Source: Pseudarthrobacter sp. NIBRBAC000502772
Lineage (GTDB): Bacteria; Actinomycetota; Actinomycetes; Actinomycetales; Micrococcaceae
Assembly: GCF_006517235.1 (NCBI RefSeq)
Contig: NZ_CP041188.1
Coordinates: forward strand, 992,001-1,056,000
Direction: 5' to 3'
Length of the DNA stretch: 64,000 bases
In this document: positions 35,360-44,258 of the stretch, piece after piece
How positions within the stretch are numbered: position 1 is the first letter of the stretch
How the letters are laid out: each line of letters opens with the position of its first letter
The notes under the pieces: generated by a model
What the model was told of the DNA's origin: nothing
The model's input: the letters and a program-made list of their open reading frames with translations, nothing else
Database searches by the model: none
Position numbers and translations under genes: made by a program

Positions 35360-36097
35360 ATGAGGCGCTTCAGGACCTGGCGCCGGGCACGCAGGGCGGC
35401 GGCAATCCTCTTTCTGGCGGGCGGTGTATCAGCTTACCTGGCCGCCTGCCAGGCGGGTCCCGGCGAGCCGCAACGGCAGGAGTCGCCGCCGTCGTCCGTC
35501 CTGGAAAGTCCGGAGCCCCCGCTTCCGGCCACCTCCACGCCGTCCGCATCACCGTCTGCCCCCAACCCGGCTCCCACCACGCCGCCAGCCTTGTCGGCGC
35601 AGGCCCAGACCCGGCTCGACCAGGAGCTTATCGCCGCCGCGAAGGCCAACAATGTGGCGCTGGTTGGTGAGCTGATCGGCCGCGGCGCCAACGTGAACGC
35701 CAAGGACGCCATCCAGGATTCCGCGTTCCTCTATGCGGGGGCGGAGGGATTCAACGAGGTGCTCCAGCTGACGCTGGCGGCCGGTGCGGACGTTTCCAGC
35801 ACCAACCGCTATGGCGGGACGGCACTGATCCCCGCCAGCGAACACGGCCATGTGGAGACCGTGCGCATCCTCCTGGCCGCCGGAGTGCCCGTGAACCATG
35901 TGAACAACCTGGGGTGGACCGCCATGCAGGAGGCCATCCTGCTCAACAACGGCGGCCCCAGGCAACAGGACGTGGTCCGGCAGCTGTTGGCGGCCGGCGG
36001 GGACCCCAACATCCGGGATCCCCAGGGGCGGACCGCCCTGCAGAACGCCGAACGGCTGGGCTTTCTGGAAATCGCCAGCCTGATCCGTGCCCGCTAG
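35360..36097 (+). CDS. Ankyrin-repeat lipoprotein
   Basis: 245 residues. An Arg-rich n-region and a hydrophobic stretch end in the lipobox YLAAC with Cys30. A Pro/Ser/Thr-rich spacer runs to about 80, then four to five ankyrin repeats run to the end (for example GRGANVNAKD, TALIPASEHGHVETVRILLAAG and RQLLAAGGDPNIRDPQGRTAL). It starts ten bases after the HbpS-like gene and is probably co-transcribed. Extracytoplasmic ankyrin proteins bind protein partners; in bacteria several sit next to catalases, so an oxidative-stress link is possible. Confidence 0.82.
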   Translation: MRRFRTWRRARRAAAILFLAGGVSAYLAACQAGPGEPQRQESPPSSVLESPEPPLPATSTPSASPSAPNPAPTTPPALSAQAQTRLDQELIAAAKANNVALVGELIGRGANVNAKDAIQDSAFLYAGAEGFNEVLQLTLAAGADVSSTNRYGGTALIPASEHGHVETVRILLAAGVPVNHVNNLGWTAMQEAILLNNGGPRQQDVVRQLLAAGGDPNIRDPQGRTALQNAERLGFLEIASLIRAR

Positions 36098-36112
36098 CCG
36101 CCCTCGTACCTT

Positions 36113-36174
36113 CATCGATTGCTCCGTAACGGCCCTTTTGACAGCTCAAAACGGCGGTTACGGAGCAGCCGATG
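36113..36174. repeat. Dispersed palindromic repeat, complete copy
   Basis: Left arm CATCGATTGCTCCGTAACGG at 36113-36132, continuing to CCCTTTTG at 36140, mirrors the right arm 36147-36174 with few mismatches around a six-base loop. It lies between convergent genes and matches 8893-8960 and 4-30. Confidence 0.75.
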
Positions 36175-36181
36175 GTGGTGG

Positions 36182-37378
36182 CTAGACGGCTTCCAGGACG
36201 CTGACGTAATTGGCGATGCCCACACCGCCCATGTTCTGGACGGCGGCGCGGCGGGGGTTGGCGAGCTGCATGTCGCCGGCGGTCCCGGTGAGCTGCATGG
36301 CGGCGATGACGTGCTGGGATACGCCGGTGGCGCCGACGGGATGGCCTTTGGCCTTGAGTCCGCCGGAGACGTTGATGGGCAGCTTCCCGTCCTTGAAGAC
36401 CCAGCCTTCCTGCACAGCGCGTGCGCCCTGGCCCGGTTCGGTCAGGCCCATGGCCTCGTACATGAGCAGTTCGGCGATGGTGAAGCAGTCGTGGACCTCA
36501 GCGAAGTCCAGGTCTTCAAGCCCGACGCCGGCCATCCCCAGCGCGCGCTGCCAGGACATGCGCGTGGCGGCGAAGGCGGTGGGGTCCCGGCGTTCGGCCG
36601 GGAAGAAGTCGTTCGCCTGGCCGAAGCCGGCGAGCCTTACCGGCGCAGTGGCCCCGCCGGTTGGCGAGGTGCTGAGCACAACGGCAGCGGCGCCGTCGGA
36701 CACGGGGGAGCAGTCGGTGCGGCGCAGCGGATCGGCCACCATGGGGTTCTTGTCCGAGACGGTGCGGCAGAAGTCCTCGCCGAGATCCTTGCGGAGCTGG
36801 GCGTAGGGGTTGTCCACGCCGTTGAGGTGGTTCTTGGCCGCGATAGAGCCCAGCAGGTCGCCCAGCTGTCCGTCGCCGCGACCGTAGCGCTTTTCGTAGT
36901 GCTTGGCGACGTCCGCGAACAGGCCAGTGAAGCCGGTGGTGGACGTCTGGCCGGCCATGTCGTAGTCAGCGCCCAGCAGGGCGGCCCCCACAACGTCGGC
37001 GCCGGCGTGGGTCATCTTCTCGGCGCCGATCACCAGCACGGTCTTCGCTGTCCCGGCCAGCAGCGACTTAGTGCCCTGCTGGAACGCGGCCGACCCTGAG
37101 GCGCAGGCGTTCTCCACACGCGTGGCGGCGACGTTGGCCAGCTGGTCCGAGACCTGCAAGGCCAGCGAGGACGGGAACGCCAGCGGCATCATGCCGGAGT
37201 TGAACTGGCCCAGGTAGATCTCATCGATCTGGCCTGGCTCGATCCCGGCGTTGCTGATTGCCTCGGTGGCCACCTGGACGATCAGGGACTCAAGGGTTTC
37301 GTCCGTGAGCTTGCCGAACCGGCTGTGGCCCCATCCGGTGAGCAGGACATCCTTGCCGAACTGTTCCTTGAGGCTCAT
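36182..37378 (-). CDS. Thiolase / acetyl-CoA acetyltransferase, SCP2-type
   Basis: Cleaves a 3-oxoacyl-CoA with CoA (or the reverse), 398 residues. The acyl-accepting Cys92 is in [10 protein letters not shown], and the catalytic His is in [10 protein letters not shown]. The second Cys of classical thiolases (CGG motif near the end) is replaced by NMGGVG, as in the SCP2/thiolase-like lineage. The start overlaps the stop of the CoA-transferase subunit B gene, so the three genes form one leftward operon. The substrate is probably a 3-oxoacid-derived CoA ester. Confidence 0.87.
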   Translation of the reverse strand: MSLKEQFGKDVLLTGWGHSRFGKLTDETLESLIVQVATEAISNAGIEPGQIDEIYLGQFNSGMMPLAFPSSLALQVSDQLANVAATRVENACASGSAAFQQGTKSLLAGTAKTVLVIGAEKMTHAGADVVGAALLGADYDMAGQTSTTGFTGLFADVAKHYEKRYGRGDGQLGDLLGSIAAKNHLNGVDNPYAQLRKDLGEDFCRTVSDKNPMVADPLRRTDCSPVSDGAAAVVLSTSPTGGATAPVRLAGFGQANDFFPAERRDPTAFAATRMSWQRALGMAGVGLEDLDFAEVHDCFTIAELLMYEAMGLTEPGQGARAVQEGWVFKDGKLPINVSGGLKAKGHPVGATGVSQHVIAAMQLTGTAGDMQLANPRRAAVQNMGGVGIANYVSVLEAV

Positions 37379-38049
37379 GCTGCCACTCCTGCGGTTTCAA
37401 GCTGGACGTCGAATGCGGCTTCGGTCTTGTCGCGAATTTCCTCCACGGTGACCCCCGGCGCAAGGCGGGACAGCGTGAGCTGCCGCCCGCCGTCGTCGTC
37501 CGCTTCTTTAAGGTCAAAAACCGCGAGATCACTGATGATCCGGTCCACGCAACGCAGGCCGGTGAGCGGCAGGGTGCACTCGGTGACGATCTTGGCCGTG
37601 CCGTCCTTGGCGTTGTGCTCGGTCAGAACCACCACGCGCGGCGTGCCGGCCACCAGGTCCATGGCACCGCCCATGCCCTTGACCATCTTGCCGGGAATCG
37701 TCCAGTTGGCGAGATCGCCGTTGCCGGAGACCTGCATGGCGCCCAGGATGGCCACCTTGACGTGGCCGCCGCGGATCATGCCGAACGATGTGGCGGAGTC
37801 GAAGATGCTGCCGCCGGCTAGGACCGTGACGGTCTGCTTGCCGGCGTTGATGAGGTCCGCGTCTTCGTCGCCCTCATAAGGGAACGGGCCCATGCCGAGC
37901 AGGCCGTTTTCGCTCTGCAGGACCACGCGGACGCCGTCGGGCAGGTTGTTGGCCACCAGCGTGGGGATGCCGATGCCCAGATTGACGTAGTCGCCGTCGT
38001 TCAGTTCCTCGGCCGCGATGGCAGCCATTTCATCCCTGGTCCAGGCCAT
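37375..38049 (-). CDS. 3-oxoacid CoA-transferase subunit B
   Basis: 224 residues. It contains the catalytic Glu in [11 protein letters not shown] near residue 50 and the [23 protein letters not shown] region of type I CoA-transferases. ATG 38049 has AAGGAG upstream. Paired with subunit A it would move CoA from succinyl-CoA to acetoacetate or 3-oxoadipate; sequence alone does not separate these. Confidence 0.9.
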   Translation of the reverse strand: MAWTRDEMAAIAAEELNDGDYVNLGIGIPTLVANNLPDGVRVVLQSENGLLGMGPFPYEGDEDADLINAGKQTVTVLAGGSIFDSATSFGMIRGGHVKVAILGAMQVSGNGDLANWTIPGKMVKGMGGAMDLVAGTPRVVVLTEHNAKDGTAKIVTECTLPLTGLRCVDRIISDLAVFDLKEADDDGGRQLTLSRLAPGVTVEEIRDKTEAAFDVQLETAGVAA

Positions 38050-38120
38050 GGGTTTCTCCTTGGGGTTCAAAGTTTTGCAGGGCTTAAGTGTTCGTTCGCG
38101 CTGTCTGTGTGGCCGGCGGG

Positions 38121-38858
38121 TCAGGCGGACACAGGTGTTGAGGCGGGGACTGCTGCGGTTTCCCGGGAGCGGACGGTGCGCTGTTCAATGTCCTTGACCC
38201 GGCCGCGCGCCTGAACCAGGTGCTGGACGTATACGCCCGGAGTGACGATGTGGTTGGGATCCAGTGCGCCGGGCTCCACGATGACTTCGGCTTCGGCGAT
38301 GGTCACCAAGCCGGCGGTGGCCACCACGGGGTTGAAGTTCCGGGCCGTGTAGCGGTAGATCAGGTTGCCGTCCGTGTCCGCGGTGTGCGCGTGGACCAGC
38401 GCGACGTCGGCGCGGATGGCGCGCTCCTGGACGTACGTTTCGCCGTCGAACTCTGCGAGCGGTTTGCCTTCGGCCACCAGCGTTCCCACGCCGGTCTTGG
38501 TGTAGAAGGCGGGGATGCCGGCGCCGCCGGCACGGAGGCGCTCGGCCAGGGTGCCCTGCGGGGTGAACTCCACCTCAAGCAGGCCCGCGAGGTACTGCTC
38601 GGCGAAGAGTTTGTTCTCGCCCACATACGATGCGATGACCTTGCGGACCTGGCCGGCTTCGATCAGCACGCCCAGGCCTTTCCCGTCCACGCCCATGTTG
38701 TTGGACACCACGGTCAGGTCGCGCACACCGGAATCACGCACGGCCTCGATGAGGTCCGCCGGGATGCCGCTCAGGCCGAAACCGCCGACGGCGAGCGTCA
38801 TGCCGTCCTGGAGCGTTTCCGCCAGGGCCGCGGCGGCGTTGGGTTTCAGTTTGGACAT
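38121..38858 (-). CDS. 3-oxoacid CoA-transferase subunit A
   Basis: 245 residues with the family motifs [13 protein letters not shown] near residue 25, SNNMG, SYVGENK and [18 protein letters not shown]. It is the first gene of the leftward operon, 71 bases before subunit B. An IclR-type operator (38900-38912) lies upstream. Confidence 0.9.
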   Translation of the reverse strand: MSKLKPNAAAALAETLQDGMTLAVGGFGLSGIPADLIEAVRDSGVRDLTVVSNNMGVDGKGLGVLIEAGQVRKVIASYVGENKLFAEQYLAGLLEVEFTPQGTLAERLRAGGAGIPAFYTKTGVGTLVAEGKPLAEFDGETYVQERAIRADVALVHAHTADTDGNLIYRYTARNFNPVVATAGLVTIAEAEVIVEPGALDPNHIVTPGVYVQHLVQARGRVKDIEQRTVRSRETAAVPASTPVSA

Positions 38859-38899
38859 TCCGTCTCCTCGTCATCGAGCGTGCAGAGCCGTTCGGGGTA

Positions 38900-38912
38900 T
38901 CCACTTTGTGGA
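38900..38912. promoter_or_regulatory. IclR-type operator TCCACTTTGTGGA (CoA-transferase side)
   Basis: Arms TCCAC and GTGGA flank TTT. The same arms recur at 39019-39031. It is 42 bases before the subunit A start, where it could control the operon promoter. Confidence 0.65.
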
Positions 38913-39018
38913 CATAGGGCCTAGGGAAGGAGCCTAGGGCGCTCGCTGAAGCTGGTCAATGACGCAATCATGCCAGCAAGGCAGATATTTCACAGCGTGG
39001 ACGGTAGGCTTTGCGGTG

Positions 39019-39031
39019 TCCACATTGTGGA
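39019..39031. promoter_or_regulatory. IclR-type operator TCCACATTGTGGA (regulator side)
   Basis: The arms are identical to the site at 38900-38912, with ATT in the centre. It lies just before the regulator gene and overlaps its ribosome binding site, which suggests autoregulation. Confidence 0.65.
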
Positions 39032-39044
39032 GGATTTTTGAGAG

Positions 39045-39839
39045 TTGGTGGTCAGAATGGCAAATCCAGTCCAAGGGGCGCAGGTAGTGGGCCGCGTGGC
39101 GTCACTGCTGCGGCTGGTCGGCCGGAAGCCGGAGGGCAGCTCGATTGCCGGGCTGGTCCGGGAGTCCGGGCTGACCCGCCCCACCGTCCACCGGCTCCTG
39201 GCCTCCCTTGCCGCGGAAGGCCTCCTGGACCACGATGCCCGCAACGGAAACTGGATCCTGGGGCCTGAGATTTTCCTGCTGGGATCAGTGGCAGCGGCCC
39301 GCTTCCCGTTTGAAGACCTGGCCCGGCCAAGTCTCCGCCGCCTGGCGGAGGAGACCGGCGAGAGCGCGTTCTATTCCATCCGCAGGGGCCAGGAGACGGT
39401 CTGCGTGCTGCGGGAAGAGGGCAGCTTCCCGGTACGCTCCTTCGTGCTGCACGAGGGAGTCCGCTTTCCACTGGGAGTGGCCTCGGCCGGGACCGCCATC
39501 ATGGCGTTCCTCCCGGACGAGGAACAGGAGGCCATCCTGTCCGGCTGGGACCAGCACGCCGGCAGCTTCGCGGCAGGCCACAGCATGGACGTGGTCCGCC
39601 GGAATCTGGAACGGACCCGGCTGCATGGCTTTGCAGTGAATCCCGGCCTGGTGCTTGAGGGTAGCTGGGGAATGGGGGCTGCCGTCTTCGACCAGCTGGG
39701 CAGGCCCGTGGGCGCGCTTTCACTCACCGGCATCGAACCAAGGTTCCGGCCGGAACGGCAGGAGTTCCTCGGCAAACTGCTGATGGAGGAAGCCCACCGG
39801 ATCACGTCGCTGCTGACCCGTTCGCCGGGCTCCGCCTGA
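39045..39839 (+). CDS. IclR-family transcriptional regulator
   Basis: 264 residues from TTG 39045. The winged helix is at about 12-75 (VGRVASLLRLVGRKPEG, GLTRPTVHRLLASLAAEGLL) and an IclR effector domain runs to about 255. The start is uncertain: GGAGG ends 11 bases before TTG 39045, while ATG 39057 gives a natural N-terminus MANPVQGAQVVGRV but has weaker signal. It is divergent from the CoA-transferase operon with a TCCACNNNGTGGA site near each gene, so it very likely regulates both. Confidence 0.87.
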   Translation: MVVRMANPVQGAQVVGRVASLLRLVGRKPEGSSIAGLVRESGLTRPTVHRLLASLAAEGLLDHDARNGNWILGPEIFLLGSVAAARFPFEDLARPSLRRLAEETGESAFYSIRRGQETVCVLREEGSFPVRSFVLHEGVRFPLGVASAGTAIMAFLPDEEQEAILSGWDQHAGSFAAGHSMDVVRRNLERTRLHGFAVNPGLVLEGSWGMGAAVFDQLGRPVGALSLTGIEPRFRPERQEFLGKLLMEEAHRITSLLTRSPGSA

Positions 39840-39987
39840 ACTGCTCGGCACTGCGCGGCGTCGTGTGGCTGACCCCGTTGTCGGGCACATTGACACGGAC
39901 ACGCCGTATTCCGGGCGGGATCGGACCGGACAGGGTTCAAAGTGCCCCGGTTCGGCTGATAGCCCGACCGGGCCTACGTCGGCTCAG

Positions 39988-40809
39988 CTATTTCCACCAC
40001 GTATCGAAGATAGTGACCGGCACGGTGCGCTTGTGGCGTGTGCGGAGGTACTTCTCTTCGATCAGCTCGGCCGCCGCTTCGGGGATCTCCCGGCCTTCGA
40101 GGTAGTCATCGATCTGGTCGTACGTGATTCCCAGTTCGTCCTCGTCGGTGCGTCCGGGCCTGCCGTCCAGGAGGTCCGCGGTGGGTACTTTTTCCCAGAC
40201 GCGCGCAGGGGCGCCCAGTTCGGCCAGCAGTTCACGGTTCTGGCGTTTGTTGAGGCCGAACAGCGGCAGGATGTCCGCGCCGCCGTCGCCGAATTTCGTG
40301 AAGAACCCGGTGACGGACTCTGCGCCGTGGTCGGTGCCGATCACCAGGTAGTTGTGCTCCCCGGCCAGGGCGTACTGCGCGATCATCCGCGTGCGTGCCT
40401 TGGTGTTTCCCTTGTGGAAATCGGAGATGCCGTTCCCCACCGTCTTCTCGAATTCGTCCTCGAAGCCATCCACGGCGGCCGAGATGTTGAAGGTCCATTC
40501 CGTCTTGGCCTGGATGAAGTCCAGGGCGGCCCGGGCGTCGTCCTCGTCGTGCTGGACGCCGTACGGAAGGCGGACCGCCACGAAGTTGGCCTCCACGCCT
40601 TCGGCCTCCAGCTCCTCCACGGCCAGCTGGGCCAGCCTGCCGGCGAGGGAGGAGTCCAGCCCGCCCGAGATGCCCAGGACAAAGCCCTTGGTATGGGTTG
40701 CCCGGAGGTAATCCTTCAGGAAATCCACCCGCTTGCGCACCTCCCCGAGGGGGTCGATCCGGGGCTGCACGCCCATTTCTTCGATGATGGTGGCCTGGAG
40801 TTCGCGCAT
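39988..40809 (-). CDS. nadE: NH3-dependent NAD(+) synthetase
   Basis: Final step of NAD synthesis, amidating deamido-NAD with ATP and ammonia. It has 273 residues, the length of the ammonia-dependent form without a glutaminase domain. The pyrophosphatase P-loop SGGLDSS is near residue 48, and [21 protein letters not shown] and [18 protein letters not shown] are family segments. ATG 40809 is chosen; the longer frame upstream lacks support. It stands alone. Confidence 0.94.
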   Translation of the reverse strand: MRELQATIIEEMGVQPRIDPLGEVRKRVDFLKDYLRATHTKGFVLGISGGLDSSLAGRLAQLAVEELEAEGVEANFVAVRLPYGVQHDEDDARAALDFIQAKTEWTFNISAAVDGFEDEFEKTVGNGISDFHKGNTKARTRMIAQYALAGEHNYLVIGTDHGAESVTGFFTKFGDGGADILPLFGLNKRQNRELLAELGAPARVWEKVPTADLLDGRPGRTDEDELGITYDQIDDYLEGREIPEAAAELIEEKYLRTRHKRTVPVTIFDTWWK

Positions 40810-40848
40810 GTGATCCAGCCTAGTCAGCCCTGTCAACAACGCTCAACT

Positions 40849-40954
40849 GTGTCCACCCGAACCACCCACGTGTCCACCCGCGAACGGACACTTGGGGCCC
40901 CGGCGCGAACGGACAATTGAGCACTCAGCGCGAACGGACACTTGGGGCCCCGGA
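40849..40954. repeat. 25-bp-period intergenic repeats
   Basis: GCGAACGGACACTTGGGGCC followed by CCGG occurs at 40881-40904 and 40931-40954, with a diverged copy starting at 40906, so the three starts are exactly 25 bases apart. GTGTCCACCCG also occurs twice just before (40849 and 40871 regions). The array fills the gap between nadE and the LacI gene. Confidence 0.75.
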
Positions 40955-40955
40955 C

Positions 40956-41978
40956 CTACAGCGTTCCCGGTGCCGCTCCGGTGGAGCCGCGGACCGTGAG
41001 ATGCGTAGGCATCAGGGAACGGCTGCGGCTGCCACCGCCCGCCAGCGGGTTGAGCTGGGCCAGGAGCATGGACACGGCCACCCGGCCGGCCTGTTCGATC
41101 GGCGATGTCATGGTGGTCAGCGGGGGATTGCAGAAGTCCGCGCCGAAGATGTCGTCGCAGCCCACCACGCTGATGTCCTCCGGGACCCGGATGCCGCGTT
41201 CGCGCAGCCGCTGGAGCATACCGATGGCGATGAGGTCGTTGAAGGCAATGCATGCGGTGACGCCGGAGTGCACGGCCGCATCTGCCGCGGCAGCACCTGA
41301 TTGTGTCTTGGGGGCGAACGGGCCCAGCCTGCGCACTTCCACGCCGCGGTCCTCCGCGGCAGCCGACAGCGCATTCCATCGAAGAGTGCTGGATTGAGAC
41401 GTGAGGGGGCCGGCCATGTAGGCGATGCGGGTGTGGCCGAGGGAAATCAGGTGGTCCAGCGCCTGGCTGGTGGCGGACGGCGTGTCAATCACGACGGCGG
41501 GAACGCCGGCTACGTCGCGGTTGATTGTCACCATGGGAATCTTGGCGGCCGCGGCCAACAGCGCCTCGTCGCTGAGCCTGGACGCGGCGACGATGATGCC
41601 GTCAGCGCTTTTGCGCAGCTGCTCCATGGTGGAGGCCTCCACCTCGTCGGACTCTTCCGTGTCCACAAGCAGCTGGGTATAACCGGCCGCCTTGAGCTGC
41701 AGCTGGGTGCCCCGGATGAGGTCAAAATAGAACGGATTGGTGATGTCAGGCACCAGGACGCCGACGGCGCCGGTGCGGCCGGAGCTCAGCGCCTTCGCCT
41801 GGCTGTTCGGCGTGTAGTTCAATTCGGCGGCCGCGGCTTCGATCCGTGCACGCGTCCGGATGTTGACCCGGTCGGGAGTGGAAAGTGCGCGGGACACGGT
41901 GGACGCGGCCACGCCGCAGATTGCGGCGATGTCGTGGATGGTGGCAGGACGGTCTGTTCCGGCTGCTTGCATCGCCAT
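40956..41978 (-). CDS. LacI-family regulator at the left edge of the sugar-acid island
   Basis: 340 residues. The helix-turn-helix TIHDIAAICGVAASTVSRALS starts at about residue 13 and a sugar-sensing domain follows. GAGGAGC lies upstream of the ATG. The specificity residues Ala-Ser in VAASTVSR equal those of the second island regulator (51906), so both may read TGGCAANCGNTTGNCA. The divergent isomerase gene has such an operator at 42068. I infer repression of the 42195 operon and possibly the whole island. Confidence 0.88.
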   Translation of the reverse strand: MAMQAAGTDRPATIHDIAAICGVAASTVSRALSTPDRVNIRTRARIEAAAAELNYTPNSQAKALSSGRTGAVGVLVPDITNPFYFDLIRGTQLQLKAAGYTQLLVDTEESDEVEASTMEQLRKSADGIIVAASRLSDEALLAAAAKIPMVTINRDVAGVPAVVIDTPSATSQALDHLISLGHTRIAYMAGPLTSQSSTLRWNALSAAAEDRGVEVRRLGPFAPKTQSGAAAADAAVHSGVTACIAFNDLIAIGMLQRLRERGIRVPEDISVVGCDDIFGADFCNPPLTTMTSPIEQAGRVAVSMLLAQLNPLAGGGSRSRSLMPTHLTVRGSTGAAPGTL

Positions 41979-42067
41979 GGCGCGCTCCTCACTGAACGGG
42001 ATGACAGGGGGCTTGTGATGGTTGCCACAGCCCTGTAGCTCCTAGATTGCCACAGCCTGCAATCAAT

Positions 42068-42106
42068 TGGCAATCGGTTGTCATTGACAGTTGACGTGTC
42101 TAGACT
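42068..42106 (+). promoter_or_regulatory. Operator and promoter of the first isomerase-oxidoreductase pair
   Basis: The operator TGGCAATCGGTTGTCA (42068-42083) contains a -35 TTGTCA (42078-42083). Seventeen bases later is TAGACT (42101-42106). The layout equals that at 44141, 53004 and 55970. Confidence 0.7.
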
Positions 42107-42194
42107 TAGGGCAGCACTTTTTGTGAACTGAGTCACCCGCGCGCCGGAGCGGCACCAAGGCTGTCCCGTGGCGGGCATACCTAAGGAGATTCCC

Positions 42195-43055
42195 GTGACC
42201 GAAGCAACAACCGAAGCAGCCAGCACAGTCTGGACGCTCTCAGGATTCGGCGATGAAGTGGATACGGACCCCGCCATCCAGGCCGCTGTCCTGCTGGCGC
42301 TTGGCGCGAACTACATTGAAGTACGCAGCGCCTGGGGCGTCAACGTCTCCGAACTGACGCCGGGGCAGGTATCCGAGCTCAAGGAACTCCTGGACGCCAA
42401 GGGCCTGAAGGTCTCAGCCGTGGCCAGCCCCATCGGCAAGGTAGACATCGGCCTGCCCGTGGAGCATGAGGTGGAGCGCCTCCGCCAGATCATCTCCGTG
42501 GCCAAGGGGCTGGATACCAAGTACATCCGGGTCTTCTCGTTCTACCGGAGTGAAACCCAGACGCCGGAGGAAATCCGCGACGACGTCATCACCCGCATGC
42601 GGGCACTGGCCGCTGAAGCCGCAAGCGCCGGCGTCGTACTCCTGCACGAGAACGAGAAGGACATCTACGGCGATACGCCGCTGCGCGTCCTGGACATCAT
42701 GGAGTCCGTGGACTCGCCAGCGCTTCGCGTCGCCTGGGACAACGCCAACTTCGTCCAGGTTGGCGTCCGGCCCTACACCGATGGCTACGCCATGCTCCGC
42801 CCCTACCTCGAATACCTCCAGGTCAAGGACGCCATCATGGCCACGGGTGAGGTTGTGCCTTCCGGCCATGGCGACGGCGAACTGGACGCCACCATTGCCG
42901 CCCTGAAGGCAGACGGTTACGCAGGCTTTGCCTCACTCGAGCCGCACCTCGCCAGCCACCACGAACTGGGTGGCTTCTCCGGGCCGGTTGCCTTCGGCAT
43001 GGCCGCGCGCGCCTTCGCGGTCCTTGCTGCCAAGAACGGAATTGAACTGTCGTGA
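42195..43055 (+). CDS. Sugar phosphate isomerase/epimerase-like TIM-barrel protein (pair 1)
   Basis: 286 residues of the xylose-isomerase-like TIM-barrel superfamily. Likely metal ligands are Glu in LLHENEKD, Asp in AWDNANF, His in the SGHGDGE region and Glu in SLEPHL. GTG 42195 has AAGGAGATTCCC upstream; the longer frame starting at 42168 would include that RBS. It overlaps the following Gfo/Idh/MocA gene. Such pairs isomerise inositol-like compounds or cleave/epimerise 3-keto-glycosides made by the oxidoreductase. The exact reaction is unknown. Confidence 0.8.
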   Translation: MTEATTEAASTVWTLSGFGDEVDTDPAIQAAVLLALGANYIEVRSAWGVNVSELTPGQVSELKELLDAKGLKVSAVASPIGKVDIGLPVEHEVERLRQIISVAKGLDTKYIRVFSFYRSETQTPEEIRDDVITRMRALAAEAASAGVVLLHENEKDIYGDTPLRVLDIMESVDSPALRVAWDNANFVQVGVRPYTDGYAMLRPYLEYLQVKDAIMATGEVVPSGHGDGELDATIAALKADGYAGFASLEPHLASHHELGGFSGPVAFGMAARAFAVLAAKNGIELS

Positions 43056-44065
43056 CGGGCCTCAAGGCCGCAGTTATCGGTTGCGGCGATGTGTCGGCGG
43101 TGCACTTTGAGGCCATCGCAAAGCTCGACGGCGCGCGGCTGGCCGGGGTCTGCGACTCGGATCCCGGCCGCCTTGCGGCTGCTGTGGCCGCCTATGGTGT
43201 CCCCGGGTTCCCTGATCACCTCAGCCTGCTCGAGGCCGTGGGACCGGATGTTGTGCACGTTACGACCCCGCACAACATGCACGCCTCCATCGCGGCGGAC
43301 TGCCTTGAGCGTGGTGTGAACGTCATTGTTGAAAAGCCGCTCGCGCATACGCTCGAAGAAGGCCGCCGGCTGGTGGAGACTGCCAAGGCCTCCACTGCCA
43401 AGATCGCCGTCTGCTTCCAGAACCGCTACAACGCCACCTCGCAGGCCATGCACGCACTGCTTTCCTCCGGCGAGCTGGGTGCGGTAGTAGGGGCTTCAGC
43501 TACGGTGCTGTGGCACCGCGACGCCGACTATTACCTCAGCCGGCCGTGGCGCGGAACCTGGGCGGGGGGCGGTGGCGGGCTCATGATGAACCAGGCCATC
43601 CACACCGTCGACCTGCTGCAGTGGCTGGTGGGTGACGTCGTTTCGTTATCCGGCAACGCGGCCACCAGGTTCCTGGGGGAAACCATCGAGGTGGAGGACA
43701 CCGCTGAGTTTGTTGCCGAGCATGCCAACGGTGCGCGCAGCGCCTTTTATGCCACCCTGGCCAACGCCGTCAATGCGCCGGTCACGCTGGACATCGTCAC
43801 GGAAAAAGCGACTCTCAGCCTTCGTGGGGACTTGACCGTCACCTATGCGGACGGGCGCGTGGATGTGGTCCCCGAGCGTGTAATGGAGTCCGGCGGACGC
43901 GCCTACTGGGGGGTCTCACACGAGCTGCTCATCAATGACTTCTATGCCCGGCTCGGTGATGAGGGCCCGTTCTGGATCGATCCTGAAGAAGCGGAGAAAT
44001 CGCTGAGGATCGTCAAGGAGATTTACCGCCAGAGCTACAAGGACGCTGTGGCGACGGTTTCCTAG
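43052..44065 (+). CDS. Gfo/Idh/MocA-family oxidoreductase (pair 1)
   Basis: 337 residues. The N-terminal Rossmann motif is AVIGCGDVSAVHFEAI and the family EKP motif is VEKPLAHTLEEG near residue 95. The C-terminal domain includes GGGGLMMNQAIHTVDLLQWL, which holds the conserved Asp/His pair position. GTG 43052 overlaps the isomerase stop. It would oxidise or reduce a sugar or glycoside hydroxyl with NAD(P). No binding signal for the metal or a signal peptide is seen. Confidence 0.85.
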   Translation: MTGLKAAVIGCGDVSAVHFEAIAKLDGARLAGVCDSDPGRLAAAVAAYGVPGFPDHLSLLEAVGPDVVHVTTPHNMHASIAADCLERGVNVIVEKPLAHTLEEGRRLVETAKASTAKIAVCFQNRYNATSQAMHALLSSGELGAVVGASATVLWHRDADYYLSRPWRGTWAGGGGGLMMNQAIHTVDLLQWLVGDVVSLSGNAATRFLGETIEVEDTAEFVAEHANGARSAFYATLANAVNAPVTLDIVTEKATLSLRGDLTVTYADGRVDVVPERVMESGGRAYWGVSHELLINDFYARLGDEGPFWIDPEEAEKSLRIVKEIYRQSYKDAVATVS

Positions 44066-44073
44066 TCTTCTCG

Positions 44074-44087
44074 TGGCAACCGGTTGG
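44074..44087. promoter_or_regulatory. Upstream operator copy of the importer genes
   Basis: TGGCAACCGGTTGG matches the island operator on the left and centre but ends GGAT instead of GCCA. It is 67 bases before the main operator, a distance that would allow looping. Confidence 0.5.
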
Positions 44088-44140
44088 ATACCCTTGAATT
44101 GTTTCATTTGCGGCCATTTTCGCTAAGATTGCAACAATTC

Positions 44141-44179
44141 TGACAATCGATTGCCAAAGTTGGCAATTATGCGTACTCT
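44141..44179 (+). promoter_or_regulatory. Main operator and promoter of the second Opp-type importer
   Basis: The operator TGACAATCGATTGCCA (44141-44156) contains a -35 TTGCCA (44151-44156). After 17 bases comes -10 TACTCT (44174-44179). Confidence 0.7.
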
Positions 44180-44258
44180 GAATCTCGAAGGCCGGTGTGG
44201 TCCACGCCACATCGGCCGAATTCGCAACTCTCACGTTCCACAGATTCAGGAGCCAACA

